A stretch of DNA of 64,000 nucleotides from Fremontodendron californicum (GCA_030761205.1 JAULJL010000032.1:8437134-8501133), one strand, 5' to 3'; shown: positions 1 through 11,363, counted from the first letter of the stretch. Made by a program: numbers and translations. Notes: generated by a model from the sequence alone, not told the origin.

Positions 1-779
1 AGCTCACCTTTGAGCCTAAACGACTACACAAAGATAAGATGATAATGTTCTCATCTTTTTTGACAGGGCGTACGTGTAACAATGCTGTTTACTTATCTGA
101 ATATCTAATGATTAAATGAGGGAGGTGATTTTAATGGCTTTTCCTGAACTTTAGGGCTGATCTTTAAAAAGAAAATAAAAGCAATCAGGTTTGTAAGAAC
201 AAATTCAAGATTTTTTGTGGCGGTACCGTGAAGCTGAAGCTATATTTTCACCTTTTTTCGTTGCTATATAATTACTTTCATAAAGAGGAATAATTTTGAA
301 ACAACGTATGCTGATTTCAATTGAGCAATAAAAACTTTACTTAAAAGTTTATACTTTGTTTAGTTTGACAATGTGATTTGGTGGGAAATTAATTTCTTAA
401 CTATTTAATTCAAAATTTGTGTTAGAAAATAAATTCTTTATTTTACTTAAACTTCAATTATCTACTTATTATTGAATTTAATTAAATGTTTCCCTATATA
501 TATCAACTTATGTTTAGTTTGAAATTACAATTGGGTTGAAAATCTATGACAGAAAATAACTTCTTTTAATTTACAATTTGTCAATTTGAAGCAAAAACTT
601 TGAAATATTTGGTATCTCATAATTTATAAATGAAAAAAAAAATTATATATACATAACAATTACATAAAGTTTATATACACATAAAGATTTAATTAACAAC
701 ATAAAGATCAAATTGAAAAAATAAAACTTTAAAGAAAAAATTAATGTATATATATAAATATAATTTAAGCGTATATATG
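1..779. other. AT-rich intergenic DNA
   Basis: Strongly AT-rich sequence with scattered poly-A and poly-T runs. Neither strand has an open frame that resembles a known protein. I see no RNA gene or clear repeat here. Confidence 0.6.
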
Positions 780-1200
780 AAATAGGGTACAATCAAGTCG
801 AGCCAAACCCAAACAATAAGAAGTTCAAGCTCGACTCGAAACTTAGAATTCAAAACTTGACTCGAGCTCAATTTTGAGATAAAAATTAAACTACTCGAGC
901 TCACTCAATTAGGCTGGTTTACCTAGTAAAAAACAAGATCAAGTTTATGCTCGATTTCAAACTCATTTATTTGTGATCGAGCTCGAGCTCAAATTGAGAT
1001 TTTTCGTTATTAATTAAAAATAATAAAAATATATCATAAAAAACACGATTAGTCTTGCGAGCTACTTGAGTCAGATATTAGGATACTCGAACTTAGCTCA
1101 CTCAATAATTCGAGCTACTCGAATTCAAGCTCGGTTCGACAATAACCGAACCGTATAAGAGTTTTTTTTTTTAATTGAATCCGAGTAGCTTGCGAGCACA
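780..1200. repeat. AGCTCGAG-rich dispersed noncoding repeat
   Basis: About 400 bases in which short words such as GAGCTCGAGCTC, CTCGAATTCAAGCTCG and ACTCGAGCTCA recur on both strands, separated by AT-rich spacers. This composition is common in old noncoding transposon remnants of plants. I cannot define terminal repeats or a target duplication, so the element class is open. Confidence 0.45.
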
Positions 1201-2814
1201 AATATATCATTTACATCCTAATATGAAATATATGTATGTAGTATTATCCTTTTATAAACTTGATCAATTTTTTTAATTAATCTAAATTATTCAAAGAGGC
1301 TAATTGACCCTTCAACTTTTAGTTTGATGAGGAAAGCGTTGGAAAAGTAAGTGTTGTGCATAGCCGACCCATATACTATGGAAGCATGCATGCATAATTG
1401 CATATTGCAACTTGGAAACTGCATTTGCATGAGCTGAGAAAGAAAAAATACAAATGCTTGTGTTTCATTTTCCTCCCCCTCATTTTTGTTTTTCCAAACA
1501 AGAAATAGGCAATGAACCAACGCTGCACTCTTACTTCCAAAGGGTTAATTTGACAATATGTTTTTCTTACGAAAGAAGCAACTAACATCTTGATCCAAGT
1601 CCAAAGCTATGAATTCACATTGATTTTTGTCACCATCAGGCAACAAAGATTAATAAGACGAAAGACGAACAAAATCTTACTGGTCCACTATCACTATTCT
1701 AAGCACAAGATGACAACTATTGGCCAGTTTTCTCATGTGGCGCATGGCGGAAATGATTCCTCAATTCTTATACTAGTATATTTCAAAAGACAAAAAGTAA
1801 CCCAAATCTTCTTTAACATTAGTCATACTTAGCAAATACATTAGTACAAATTTTAAGATTTCAACAAATGTCATCAATTGAGCTACTTAAACTTGGCAAA
1901 AAAAAAAAATTGAGCTACTTAATGAATTAACAAATGATTAGTTACTGTGCCTCCAAAATACCTTGCTTTCCTTTTCGAGAATTAAGGGGTGGAAGAAGAG
2001 AAAAAGGGTCATTAGGTTATCATTGGGAGATCATTGTTTCCTGAACCAAAAAAATTTGAGCATAAAGGAAAAATTAATGATGGATTTTGCTGTGTGGACC
2101 ATGGTGAACTGATTCACTCCCCTTACTCCAAGGAACTGTCAAGTGTACGGTGAAACGTGGGCATGTAGAGCACTTTATTCACCTTACAGTTTGTGCTTTT
2201 GGGCCCTCTTGGTGAAGTGTGATCCTCAAGCTAGTTACTGAAATTGGTTGCCCAAAGCACTCATGTTCTAGCTAAGCTAGGCATCAAGTGTTCTATTCAA
2301 TATTTGTCTGGTTTTTTAATCCAAGAACCAAAGCCGCCTAGCTGGGGGAATTTTCATTTGAACTGCGTGCGTATCTTGATAAAAGTATTCATTCTCTCTG
2401 TCTATATTTTTGTAGGTTTCACTTAAGTTTCACAGTCAGGGAAGACAGGTTTGGCTTAGTTGATGAATTTAGTTGCTAACATTGAAGTAATCATTCGAGA
2501 CTGCTTAAAGCAATCAAATTTCTACTTAAAAAAAAAAACTCATGCATTTGGGTATATGACCTAGTAGTTTGGTTTAATATACAAGACAATGATAATTTAA
2601 TCCTGAGATTATATTTGCTCAACGAAAACTTGATGGCTAAAATGGGATTTGATCTCATAATTATTTGAAAACTTGTGTTTAGACAAATCGAAACCACTGG
2701 ATAAAGCCGTGGACCTGGCCACATAAGCCAATGAACCCGACCAAGTTAAAAAAATTACTGTAGTTAGTTGAATTGGAGCTGTAGCAAGTAAATCCACTAG
2801 GGAAAGAGATTCCT
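1201..2814. other. intergenic DNA, nothing recognised
   Basis: About 1.6 kb of AT-rich sequence. The open frames are short, overlap one another on both strands and look like chance. A 10-base motif (TTGAGCTACT) recurs near 1880 and 1910 beside an A-run. No gene, RNA or clear element is seen. Confidence 0.5.
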
Positions 2815-3240
2815 GATTAGAGGTGTTCATGGCCATCTAAATACGATATCAACACCACATATACTTATTTAAATCTGGTACGATCCGAAATATGAGTCTT
2901 AAATTCTGTCTAAACCCTCTTATATTTATAAATAGATAATCCAAACCCGTTTTGATCCGCTCATATTAATTTATTTATTTTTTAAAAAAAATTAAAACAA
3001 AAATGTTATTTTATATTTAATTTTTAATAATTTTATCTATTTTTTATTAAATTTTAAAACATGAATAATTTAAAATATTTTTAAATGTTTATAATATAAT
3101 ATTATATATGTTTATTTTTTATATGATATAAATGATATAATATATATAAAATAATATATTATATTATATAAATGAAAAATGAATCGAGTCGAACTCGAAT
3201 CTTGATTATTAGAGCCAATGTTTGATCTATTTTTTAAACT
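2815..3240. repeat. possible degenerate transposon remnant
   Basis: The stretch opens with AGAGGTGTTCATGGCC, which resembles the outer end of plant hAT-type miniature elements. It continues into very AT-rich sequence and ends near a GAATCGAGTCGAACTCGAA segment. No matching inverted end or target duplication could be found, so this is only a suggestion. Confidence 0.25.
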
Positions 3241-3349
3241 GATATTATTTTTTAATCCAAATTCATATTTCGAAATTAATATTTTTGTCCAAATTTTTTT
3301 AAATTTTAAATGAGACTTCAAATTTAAACAAATAATTTGATTTTTGAAC

Positions 3350-3765
3350 AAATCTAGCCACGAAAGAGGGACTATAGTATTAGTCATTAAGGGGAGGCCT
3401 GTGACAAGGGGGGAGGGGGTTGGGGTGAGCAGAATCGATCCTTTGCTTGTAGGAGGAGAGTGAGAGGGCCCCCACTCGTTCTTGGTTCCGCAAGTTGAGT
3501 GCTCTTTCGATATACCCTTCCCTTCTTTATCGAAAAACCCACATAAAATTATGATTCTCTCCTTCTCCTCTTGTGGTGGGTCGGTCACGTCAAACACGAG
3601 TCTGTTTTTAGTGTTAGGCCCGCCTATCCTATGCCGATATTTCTGACGTACTCTAACTAATGATCCCACGGTTCAGGTTGTCCCAACAGGACGACCAAGG
3701 TGACATCACGGCCCTAGATTTGCTAGCTGAGTGTTAGTCAAGAATAAGTGGACCCTGTGTCCTTA
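3350..3765. other. GC-richer patch, possibly organelle-derived
   Basis: Composition shifts abruptly from AT-rich DNA to about half G+C, with runs such as GGGGGGAGGGGGTTGGGG. The minus strand is open from about 3669 down to 3360 and then runs on into AT-rich sequence as low-complexity codons. The G+C jump and the way the frame decays at the boundary look like a transferred segment, for example mitochondrial DNA. I cannot name a source gene, and the frame is probably not a real gene. Confidence 0.3.
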
Positions 3766-3850
3766 GATTGTACAGCATTGTCGGGCCCATAAAATATATT
3801 GTTTTAGCCCACCGACGACAAGGAAGTAGGAATGGAAGGGACCGTAGCTA

Positions 3851-3884
3851 CTCTCGCTCTCGCTCTCTCTCTCTCTCTCTCACT
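3851..3884 (+). repeat. (CT)n microsatellite in probable 5' UTR/promoter
   Basis: A pure to near-pure CT run about 240 bases upstream of the Dof start codon, followed by further pyrimidine-rich blocks at 3905-3995. Pyrimidine-rich tracts near transcription starts are common in plant genes, so this probably lies in the Dof promoter or leader. No convincing TATA box position can be assigned. Confidence 0.6.
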
Positions 3885-4124
3885 CTGTACTCTATACCTC
3901 GTGCCTTTTTCTTCCTTCTTATTTACAGCCTCCTCCCCTTAGTTGACAAATCATTCCATTTCTGATTTCCCTCACTCACTCTCTCTCTCCCTTTCTCTAT
4001 AGTGTTTGGTGGCATATTTAGAACTGAATGAAGTGTTGGTGAAGAGAAAGAGTGAGAGGAGAGATTAATTGTTTTCTTTGCATATTTAATTTTGTCTTAA
4101 TTTGTTGGGTAATCTTTTTGTTTA

Positions 4125-5605
4125 ATGGGTCTTACTTCTCTGCAAGTTTGCATGGATTCATCTGACTGGCTTCAGGTATGCCTATTCCATGCATTTCAAA
4201 GCTGTATTAAGTATTATATAGTATCTTTCCTTTTCTTCATCATCGGCCAAGTTAGACGTTGACTTGGTGCTTGCAGTGCCTCGTTATGCTTAGGGTGACA
4301 TTTAGCTCTAATGAGCATGACTCCATGCATATGAAACCAATGTTAATTTTTTTTTTGAAATGGAATGAATGATTTTGGAGTACTAGCTTGTAATATGACA
4401 GAAAGAAGCAGCAGGAAGAATGTGCGGAGAAGTTTAGACAAATGAAAACGCATTTGATTCTCATTTGCTTTGAAGTTCAAACAACAGTAAATTTTGTCGG
4501 GTCTCGTTTAGCAATTATTGGACTACTCTGGTTTAGTAGTATTGTTAGTATTTTTTTTTTTTCTTTCATTCAGACAATCTAGTTGGATATGTGAAAAGGA
4601 TAAAGGAATATCTAGTCATTGCATTATCTGCCGCCTGAAAAGGACAAAGAATGTCTAGTGCTAACATAATAGATTACCAGTTCGAATGAACAGTTCTGAC
4701 ACATTTTCCACTACTTCCTTGTTTTCCATGTTTAGGGAACGATTCACGAGGAGTCTGGAATGGAGTCTTCCTCCCCATCTGGGGATATGCTTACATGCTC
4801 AAGGCCCTTGATAGAAAGGAGGCTAAGACCCCAGCATGACCAAGCTCTCAACTGCCCCAGGTGTGACTCCACGCACACTAAATTTTGCTACTACAACAAT
4901 TACAGCCTCTCCCAGCCGAGGTACTTTTGCAAGACTTGTAGGAGGTACTGGACCAAGGGCGGAACACTAAGGAACATTCCTGTTGGTGGAGGCTGTAGAA
5001 AGAACAAGAAAGTTGCTACTAAAAAATCAAATGATGAATCAGCCAACAACAACCCTGGATCATCTAATTCTCATAATCCCACTGATCTTCACCTTTCATT
5101 TCCTGAAATGCACCTTTCTCACCTTAATAACATACTTGGTACTCATGGTACTAATACTAACTTCATGGAGAGTAAATACCATTCACTGCTTGAAAATCCA
5201 AGGCCGATTGATTTCATCGAGAGTAAGCTTGAAGCCATAGTTGGGAGCTCTAGGAACTATGAATTCATGGGGAATGGTGAGTTGGGTATGATTGCGGGAC
5301 TTGGGGATATGAGTCATGGGCTAGCACCAAATCTCCATGGCCTTTGCCCTCCATATGGGATGCCCCTTGATGGCAATGGTGGTACTTTCATGGACACCTG
5401 CCAGAGGATAACGCTTCCTTATGCTGCAAATGAAGATCAGCATGCAATCGATGTGAAGCCAAACACCAAGCTTTTGTCCCTTGATTGGCAAGACCAAGGA
5501 TGTTCTGACGCAGGGAAAGACACTTACGGATACTTGAACAACTTGGCATCATGGACTGGAATGATGAATAACTATGGACCCTCCACGACAAATCCATTAG
5601 TCTGA
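4125..5605 (+). CDS. DOF5.6: Dof-type zinc-finger transcription factor (DOF5.6/HCA2-like), two exons
   Basis: Coding sequence is 4125-4175 joined to 4736-5605, giving 306 residues. Exon 1 encodes only 17 residues (MGLTSLQVCMDSSDWLQ) and ends at CAG|GTATGC. Exon 2 begins after TTTAG|GG and stays in frame through a second ATG at 4760, which would be mistaken for the start if exon 1 were missed. The Dof domain lies at about residues 55-107, with the single zinc finger formed by C57, C60, C82 and C85 (CX2CX21CX2C), followed by the basic stretch ending GGGCRKNKK. Dof proteins are plant-specific nuclear factors that bind AAAG sites. The exon-1 peptide matches what I recall of the DOF5.6/HCA2 group, which acts in vascular tissue; that assignment rests on memory. 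The C-terminal 190 residues are variable and rich in N, G and M. The gene is intact, and the transposon nest begins less than 1 kb downstream. Confidence 0.93.
4176..4735 (+). other. Dof gene intron (560 bp)
   Basis: Donor GTATGCC at 4176 and acceptor TTTAG ending at 4735 are consensus, and splicing keeps the frame (phase 0). The intron is AT-rich with T-runs near 4550. No RNA gene or transposon is recognised inside it. Confidence 0.88.
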
Positions 5606-6379
5606 AGCAATCTGTAATCGACTCTACTGCTTAGAATCCTGGTGGCAGCCTGGCACGTTGTTTAAAATGACTGTTATGATCTCATCTGCATTAAGTAGTT
5701 TGGAAGAAAGGTCCTCAATTAGTTTTCTACTATATATGTATCTGTTTTTTGTTAGGATGGCCTTCAATTTTTATTGACTGAAGTTAACGAGGAAGAGACA
5801 GTGTTGTGAATGAGAAACTTTAAGGAGTTCCCAAAATGGCCACCCTATATTAGTGCATTAATGTTTTTTATTTTATTCTTTTTCTTTCTGATTGGGTGTC
5901 TTGGCCGAAAGACATTCAAAGCTCTAGGATTTTGTTGTTATACCGAGGAAGATATAGAGTGCTTTTTCCAATTTTTTTTTTTTTAAAGTTAAATTTATGT
6001 CACTTGTTTTTATCTTTTACATGGTTGATGTCTGCATTGCGTGATAATGCTAGAATTATTGATAAATGGTTGGGGAGTTTTCCCAACATGAATGGCAGGG
6101 GAAAATGGAAAGCACAAAACGCCCTTTCCAATTGCGTGCTGCTTGCATGTGACCCTACTATCCTTTCGTGGCTCCTGCCTCCTCTATTACATATGGACTC
6201 CACACTTTAGGATGCTATATCCGTGTCACGACACGACATGGTTACCAACATAAAGTATGTGTTTGACTCGTTACTGTAAATTTCGACTCGACTTCTTCAC
6301 ACAAAGGCGCTTCGGAAACCAGAGCAGAGCTAAGGAAAGAAGATGGAAATTATTGATGTTGTGCAACATTGTAGTTTAA
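5606..6379. other. Dof 3' flank and intergenic DNA
   Basis: The first 250-300 bases are the likely 3' UTR. The exact polyadenylation site is not evident. Short open frames on both strands have no recognisable similarity. The sequence grades into LINE remains after about 6380. Confidence 0.55.
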
Positions 6380-7020
6380 GAACAAAAATGACAATTAGAA
6401 ACTTTCTATTCCTTGTCTCATGAAGATATCTCTTGCTCTGTTCGCACATTGGAAGGTAACTTTGTTTTAATTACTTTTCCTAATAAATCTGCTATGGATA
6501 CGTTCTTTGCACGTTGTACCAACTAGATAGATGCTTGATTTAAAAACTTGAAACCATGGGAACCGCACGACATCAATAGAAACAGATTTGTTCGGACTAG
6601 GTTGGAATGAAGATTTTTTTAAAGTTCATTGGTAATATCTTGGGTTCATTTATTGCCATGCAGGCTTGATGTTGCCCGCATCTTAATTCTAAAATATGAC
6701 AGGCCAATTATTCCCCATCCTTCTCTTTCACTGTCAATGAAATTTACACATGGTTTAGGTTTTTGAAGAGGAAGTTTCTGATTTTCCATTATTCCATTCT
6801 GACAAAAAAGAATTGGATCTAAAAGCAGCTCCACCGTTAAGGAAATCCAAAGGCTTTCGTCCATGTTAGTGGTAGTCCAAAGGTCAGCATATATCCCTGT
6901 CTTCCTCCACTGAAGAGATCTCATCTGTGTTGGCAAGTCGACATTCTCTGCACAACCCCATACATACAACAGACTTTGGAAATTATCTGGCGGCTGCATT
7001 ATTCAAATTTATGCAAGCAC

Positions 7021-7038
7021 AAGGCCTTGTCTTCTGGC
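7021..7038 (+). repeat. LINE target-site duplication, left copy
   Basis: AAGGCCTTGTCTTCTGGC; it matches 7469-7484 and brackets the 430 bp LINE. Confidence 0.88.
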
Positions 7039-7468
7039 AGAGAGTGATGGTACTTTGTAGGTTAAAAAGGCAGGTTGCATGTTGGACTGTAGAGCTTCAA
7101 TGGGCATCTGTCAACCTCAGAGGTAAAGCTCTAATCACAACGATATTGAGGCTAGCTTGGAACGCAGTTATCTACCTAGTTTGGAAGGAAAGAAATAATC
7201 GTTTGTTCAACTCAACTGAGCAAAAGGAGGAGCATCTCACTGAGCAAGTGAGAGACATGATCTCGACCAGGTTAAGTGATCTTAGGAAGATTAAAAGAGA
7301 TTCAGTTAATACGTTTTTATGTAATTCTTGGAGATTAAATACAGACATGTTTGTCTAATGGCATTGGTTTTTCTGATTTGTTAAGCTAGGCTAAGCTAGC
7401 TTTGTAACATGTAGCAGCACTGCTGCTTTCTTGGATATATGAAAATATACTTATCCAAAAAAAAAAAA
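7039..7468 (+). mobile_element. Younger 5'-truncated LINE inserted in the old LINE
   Basis: A 430 bp insertion with a 3' poly-A tail (7457-7468) flanked by a target duplication: AAGGCCTTGTCTTCTGGC at 7021-7038 and GGCCTTGTCTTCTGGC at 7469-7484, with the two A's shared with the tail. The body encodes the extreme C-terminus of a plant LINE ORF2 (zf-RVT region, motifs RGKALITTILRLAWNAVIY and VWKERNNRLFN), ending with a stop at 7356-7358 and a short 3' UTR. Truncation at the 5' end, the A tail and a 16-18 bp duplication are hallmarks of target-primed reverse transcription. Confidence 0.9.
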
Positions 7469-7484
7469 GGCCTTGTCTTCTGGC
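7469..7484 (+). repeat. LINE target-site duplication, right copy
   Basis: GGCCTTGTCTTCTGGC directly after the poly-A tail; identical to the core of the left copy. Confidence 0.88.
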
Positions 7485-7965
7485 CCCACCTTTTCTTTTT
7501 CCCATCTGAACCTAATATCTCCCCACTACCTCTAAACCGTTCTTCTCCTGGTGAGCCTTCAGCTACCAATCTTTCTACTTCTTCTATTCCTCTACTCCTA
7601 ATTATTTCTTCCCAGCTCAATCCACAATATTCCTCTAGCCCATTTTCATCTGGCCCAACATCCTCTTGTCCTATTCCTTCTCACCGCAAACCCAAACCTC
7701 CCTTCCACCCACCCTGTATAAACACAATTCCAAAAAAGAAGCCAACCTTAACTGTAAGAAAAAAGGATGCCAAATCAGAGAGCTACTTGAAGAAAGCCAT
7801 CAAACTGATTGTCAAGTCCTGGATCTATCAGTGTCCGATCAGGATATTGAGAATAGCAAAGAGATGATCTCTAGAGAGGCTGCAGCAACTTGGGAAGTCG
7901 GCACAAAACTTGGAATCACCTTCAAGCAAAGCAAGGCTTCAAGGAACTATAATTTGAAGATGTAA
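7485..7965 (+). pseudogene. LINE ORF1 C-terminal remnant
   Basis: This piece resumes directly after the target duplication of the inserted young LINE. It encodes a proline- and serine-rich linker (PLPLNRSSPGEPSATN), then a lysine-rich stretch. Such a low-complexity linker is usual between the conserved N-terminal domain and zinc knuckle of plant LINE ORF1. The frame changes near 7740-7800, so it is not expressed as one protein. No CCHC motif is readable. The assignment rests mainly on position between ORF1-like and endonuclease sequence. Confidence 0.5.
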
Positions 7966-8041
7966 GTAAAAAGGAAAGGGGTGGGTCCAATTAATGCGGG
8001 CCTTTCCTATTCAGATTTTCTTGGGTTTTTTATCTTTTATT

Positions 8042-8776
8042 ATGAAGCTTATTACATGGAATGTCAGAGGGTTAGGCAGTAAACAAAAAAGAAGAGCAGT
8101 TCGAAGGTTGGTTTCTTCATAAAAGCCTTGCTTCTTACTTATCCAAGAATCTAAATTGTAGACACCAGATCAAAAGTTGTACAAACCGTTGTGGGGTTCA
8201 GGCAATCTTAAGGGAGAATTTGTTTCTTCTAACGGGTCCTCAATTGGGTTGATCACTTTGTGAAATGAGGATTTCTTCAGTGTAGATACAGTGGAGCTCA
8301 ACTCCAGATTCCTCGTGGTAAAGGGTTGCTCAAGCCATTCAATCTCAACTGTGCTTTTCTTAATATCTATGCTCCGAATAATGATAATAATAGAAGTTGC
8401 CCTTGGGAGGCTCTTAAATTTTTTTAAGACATACCCAATTCCCTAGTGCTTAGGTGGGGACTTCAACACTATTAGATTCTCTGAAGAGAAAATCAGTATC
8501 TCCTTCAATTATTTAGCTATGAAAGCTTTCTCAGATTTTATATCGGAGGAAAACTTGGTTGATTTGCCATTGTTTGGGGGAAATTTTACTTGGTGCAATA
8601 ATAGCTCAATGAGTAGATTGGACAGATTCCTTATCTCGTCTGAGTTTCTGGTCGTTATGCCGTTAATTTACCAGAAATTGCTTCCAAAATCTCTATTTGA
8701 TCATATCTATGTTGTTCTCGCTCAAGATAACAAAAAATGGGTCCCAAACCCTTTAGATTCTTTAATCATTGGTTGA
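8042..8776 (+). pseudogene. LINE apurinic-type endonuclease domain (broken)
   Basis: The start reads MKLITWNVRGLGSKQKRRAV, the typical opening of the exonuclease-endonuclease-phosphatase domain of plant L1-type ORF2, including the WNVRGL motif. QESKL follows near 8140, GGDFN near 8455, and then FGGNFTWCNN and MSRLDRFL at 8575-8630, all in canonical order. In-frame stops and frameshifts occur (for example a stop after RRLVSS and another near 8160), so it is inactive. The active enzyme nicks target DNA to prime reverse transcription. Confidence 0.85.
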
Positions 8777-9344
8777 ATGATACCAAGTTTCACCATATTG
8801 TGAATGATTCGTGGATTCAGACTTCTTTTGAACATGGTTCAAGAATTGGAATATGGCAGAAACTCAAGGCCATAAAACCTGCCATTAAACAATGGTGCCA
8901 ATAGGACACACAAAGGGATCCTCTCATGATTTCTGCCATGGAAGAAGAAATAAGCAAACTTGAATCAGAAGCACAAGTAGCTCCTCTTTCTAAAGAAAAG
9001 GTGACTCAACTTGTGCAACTTCAATCAAAGCTATGGTAGCTCTACAGAACAGAGGAAAGAAAATGTCATCAAAAGTCCAGAATTAAATGGCTAACAGAGG
9101 GTGATCGCAACAAGGGATTTTTTTTCACTAAATTGCTTCTTCAAGAAGAAGAACAGACTTCATTGACAAAATCTCTGTTAACGGTCTTGAGCTTACATGC
9201 CCAGATAGTATTAAAAATGCAATCGTTATGCACTTTGAGAAGCAATATAACGAGATCACAACCATTCCTCTTGAAGATTTTAATTGTGACTTTCAGTCTT
9301 TGGATGTTCATCAAGCCAAGCAACTTGAGCTGTCTTTCTCTGAA

Positions 9345-9915
9345 GAAGAAGTTCGTAAGGCTATCTTTGAATGTGATGGGAACAAAGCTTCGAGTCCAAA
9401 CGGTTTCAATCTAAGTTTTTCAAGATAAAGTGGTCTCTGGTTAAAAATGATATTATGGAATTCTTATCTGACTTTCCCAAGCTGGGGATTTTGGACAAGT
9501 GCATCAATGCCTCTTTTATAACCTTGATTTCTAAGTGTGCTGGGCCTTCATCTCTTTCAGACTATAGACCTATAAGCTTGGTTGATAGCATTTATAAGAT
9601 ATTAGCAAAATTCTTGCTAATAGACTCAAGCAAGTCATGGATAAAGTGATTGGTCCTAACCAATTTGCTTTTGTCAAGGGACGTCTGTGGCTGATAAGCT
9701 TGTTGACATCATGAAGAAAAATGGTGATGGTGGTTTAATGTTTAAGGTTGATTTTGAGAAAGTTTTCGATAGCGTGAGATGGGATTTTTTGGATCTTATT
9801 TTGAGAAAGATGGTTTCTGGAAACCGTTGGAGGAAATGAATATGGCATTCTATTTCTTCAACATCTCTCTCTTTTCTTGTTAATGGGTCCCCAACGAGAC
9901 AATTTGGTACTAAAA
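9345..9915 (+). pseudogene. LINE reverse transcriptase domain (broken, 3'-truncated)
   Basis: Readable blocks are VRKAIFECDGNKA with a degraded PDGF motif (here SPNGF), SLSDYRPISLVDSIYKILAK near 9555, NQFAFVKGR near 9660, and KVDFEKVFDSVRWDFL near 9750, which is the first catalytic-aspartate block. LVNGSPTRQFG then follows to about 9905. Several frameshifts separate these blocks. The FADD catalytic box never appears because the sequence changes to an unrelated element at about 9915. It is a dead remnant of the same LINE as the endonuclease upstream. Confidence 0.85.
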
Positions 9916-9919
9916 AGGG

Positions 9920-11124
9920 CTTTGACAAGGCTGTCAAGTTGGGATCCAAGATGGAAGAATTCTTAAAGATGCATGGCAACTTCTATATGGGTCAAGATCC
10001 AAGCAAATCAAAAATATATTGCAAGTATTGATGGAATTCACTTGAACCATATTGCAAATTATCCAAGAAAGGATTATCCAAGTGATGGCATGAGAGAGAG
10101 AGAGAGTTGAAATGGGCTTATCTTTATTCATTAATTGACATGGCATGTATGAGAATCATTTCATTAATTGATGTGGCAAGCAAGATGGTGCTTATTTTAA
10201 TTCTTTTAAACAGTTATGCATTTGAGCCTATTTTATGTCATATGTCCGATAGGCTTGTGGGGTCTACTTTCATTAAACTTGTTGGACCTATTTTTAATTA
10301 TGTTTGGGCTTGAGTTTGTTCAACCTATTTTTACTTATTTTAAGTAGGGTAGTCGACCAAGGCAATTGTAATAGGGTTGGGAATCCTTGGCCGACCATGG
10401 CTTAAGAGTTGTAACTAGGATAAGACTCTTGGCTGACCAAGAGTTAGTATTAGGAATAGGAATCAATTAGCTAGTCGGCCTAGGCTATTGTAGGGAGGCT
10501 ATAAATACATATTTTAGATGCATATCATATAATTCAACAATTCATTGTGTAATTTTGATTTTTATCAATTGAGAGAGTTTTCACTTATAGTTCTTGGAAG
10601 AATTTCAGAATTTATCAAAGGTTTCCTTTGTGGCATTCAACAACCAAATCTAGGTTCTTAAAACAAGATTTCATTGGGTCTAGCTAAAACTAGTTTCTTG
10701 AAACAAGATTTCATTGGGTCTAGATTCTTCAACCTGAATCTTGGCTTTCTTGGGTTAGGATATTTGAACTGTTAGTGGGTTCAAAGGGTTTCAATCCTAA
10801 GGATTCACATCATTTGGTATCAGAGCTTAGGCAACTAATCAGGTACTATCAAAGCAAAATTAATAACAAGATTTTGAGGTTTTAGCATTTTTTTTGTCTT
10901 GGGGTTATAGTTTTTTAGGCATTCTTATTTTGGGGTATAGTTTTAAGCAGTCTTGCTTTGAGGTTTCGTTTCTTGTAATTGAAATAAAATCAATCTAACA
11001 AGATTTTGGGGTTTCAGGCATTCTGTTACGGGTCATTTTCTGTTTTATGCGTTTTGTTTAATTCAATATGCTTTTTGATAGTTTTGAATGTTTGTTATCG
11101 TTAGGCTCCTGCTATTGCTTTGTT
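9920..11124 (+). mobile_element. Fragment of an LTR retrotransposon (LTR end, PBS and leader)
   Basis: Contains a plausible promoter (GGCTATAAATACAT near 10498), a region ending in CATCA at 10812, then a tRNA-Met-type primer-binding site at 10815-10826 and leader-like sequence with repeated ATTTTGGGGTTT words. A stretch near 9945-10060 might be the 3' end of a gypsy polyprotein, but the similarity is weak. The LTR start is not certain (perhaps near 10087). No coding domains remain. Confidence 0.5.
10815..10826 (+). other. Primer-binding site (tRNA-iMet type)
   Basis: TGGTATCAGAGC, the sequence complementary to the 3' end of plant initiator tRNA-Met that many LTR retrotransposons use. It lies three bases after a CA dinucleotide that could end an LTR. 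Confidence 0.65.
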
Positions 11125-11311
11125 TGTTACGAATTATGCTGACTCAGCATGGTTGTTATAAGGTGAGGTAATGGAATGAGGGAGGCACGAAATTATGAAA
11201 ATATTCTTCTCTCTCTATCTTTCTCTCTCTTCTTCCTCTTTTCTCTCTGAATCTTCTTCATTCTTCTTGCAGGTTTCATCATTCTTTCCATTTCAAGAGT
11301 GAGCCATATCA
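11125..11311 (+). repeat. Element A candidate 5' LTR (short)
   Basis: Starts TGTTACG and ends ATATCA, followed by G and a primer-binding site. About 187 bp would be short but compatible with Reina-like elements, which have short LTRs. The second LTR is outside the window, so the boundaries cannot be confirmed. Confidence 0.45.
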
Positions 11312-11312
11312 G

Positions 11313-11325
11313 TGGTATCAGAGAC
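11313..11325 (+). other. Element A primer-binding site
   Basis: TGGTATCAGAGAC, tRNA-Met type, located 40-50 bases upstream of the degenerate gag. Confidence 0.65.
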
Positions 11326-11363
11326 ACTAAATCATGGTTTGACGGGACTACCACCAGACTCTA

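Larger units (their letters stand above)
6380..9915 (+). mobile_element. Old degenerate LINE (non-LTR retrotransposon)
   Basis: Remains of a plant LINE in sense orientation, read as frame-broken pieces: ORF1-like sequence (about 6430-7021 and 7485-7965, with a motif like RLDVARILI near 6665), an endonuclease starting at 8042, and a reverse transcriptase to about 9915. It is interrupted by a younger LINE at 7039-7468. The RT ends before its FADD box, so the 3' half of ORF2, the 3' UTR and the poly-A tail are lost or replaced. The 5' boundary is approximate. Confidence 0.8.

Noticed and set aside
3112..3669. 185-residue minus-strand ORF
   Set aside because: The N-terminal half is encoded by the GC-rich patch and the rest by AT-rich low-complexity DNA; no known domain, so probably not a gene.
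6646..6999. 117-residue minus-strand ORF
   Set aside because: It is antisense to the old LINE's ORF1 region, which reads sensibly on the plus strand (RLDVARILI-like text).
9950..10070. Gypsy pol C-terminus before the 10072-10812 region
   Set aside because: The text (GRILKDAWQLLYGSRSKQIK) only loosely resembles gypsy C-termini, and a PBS follows the supposed LTR; too weak to annotate as coding.
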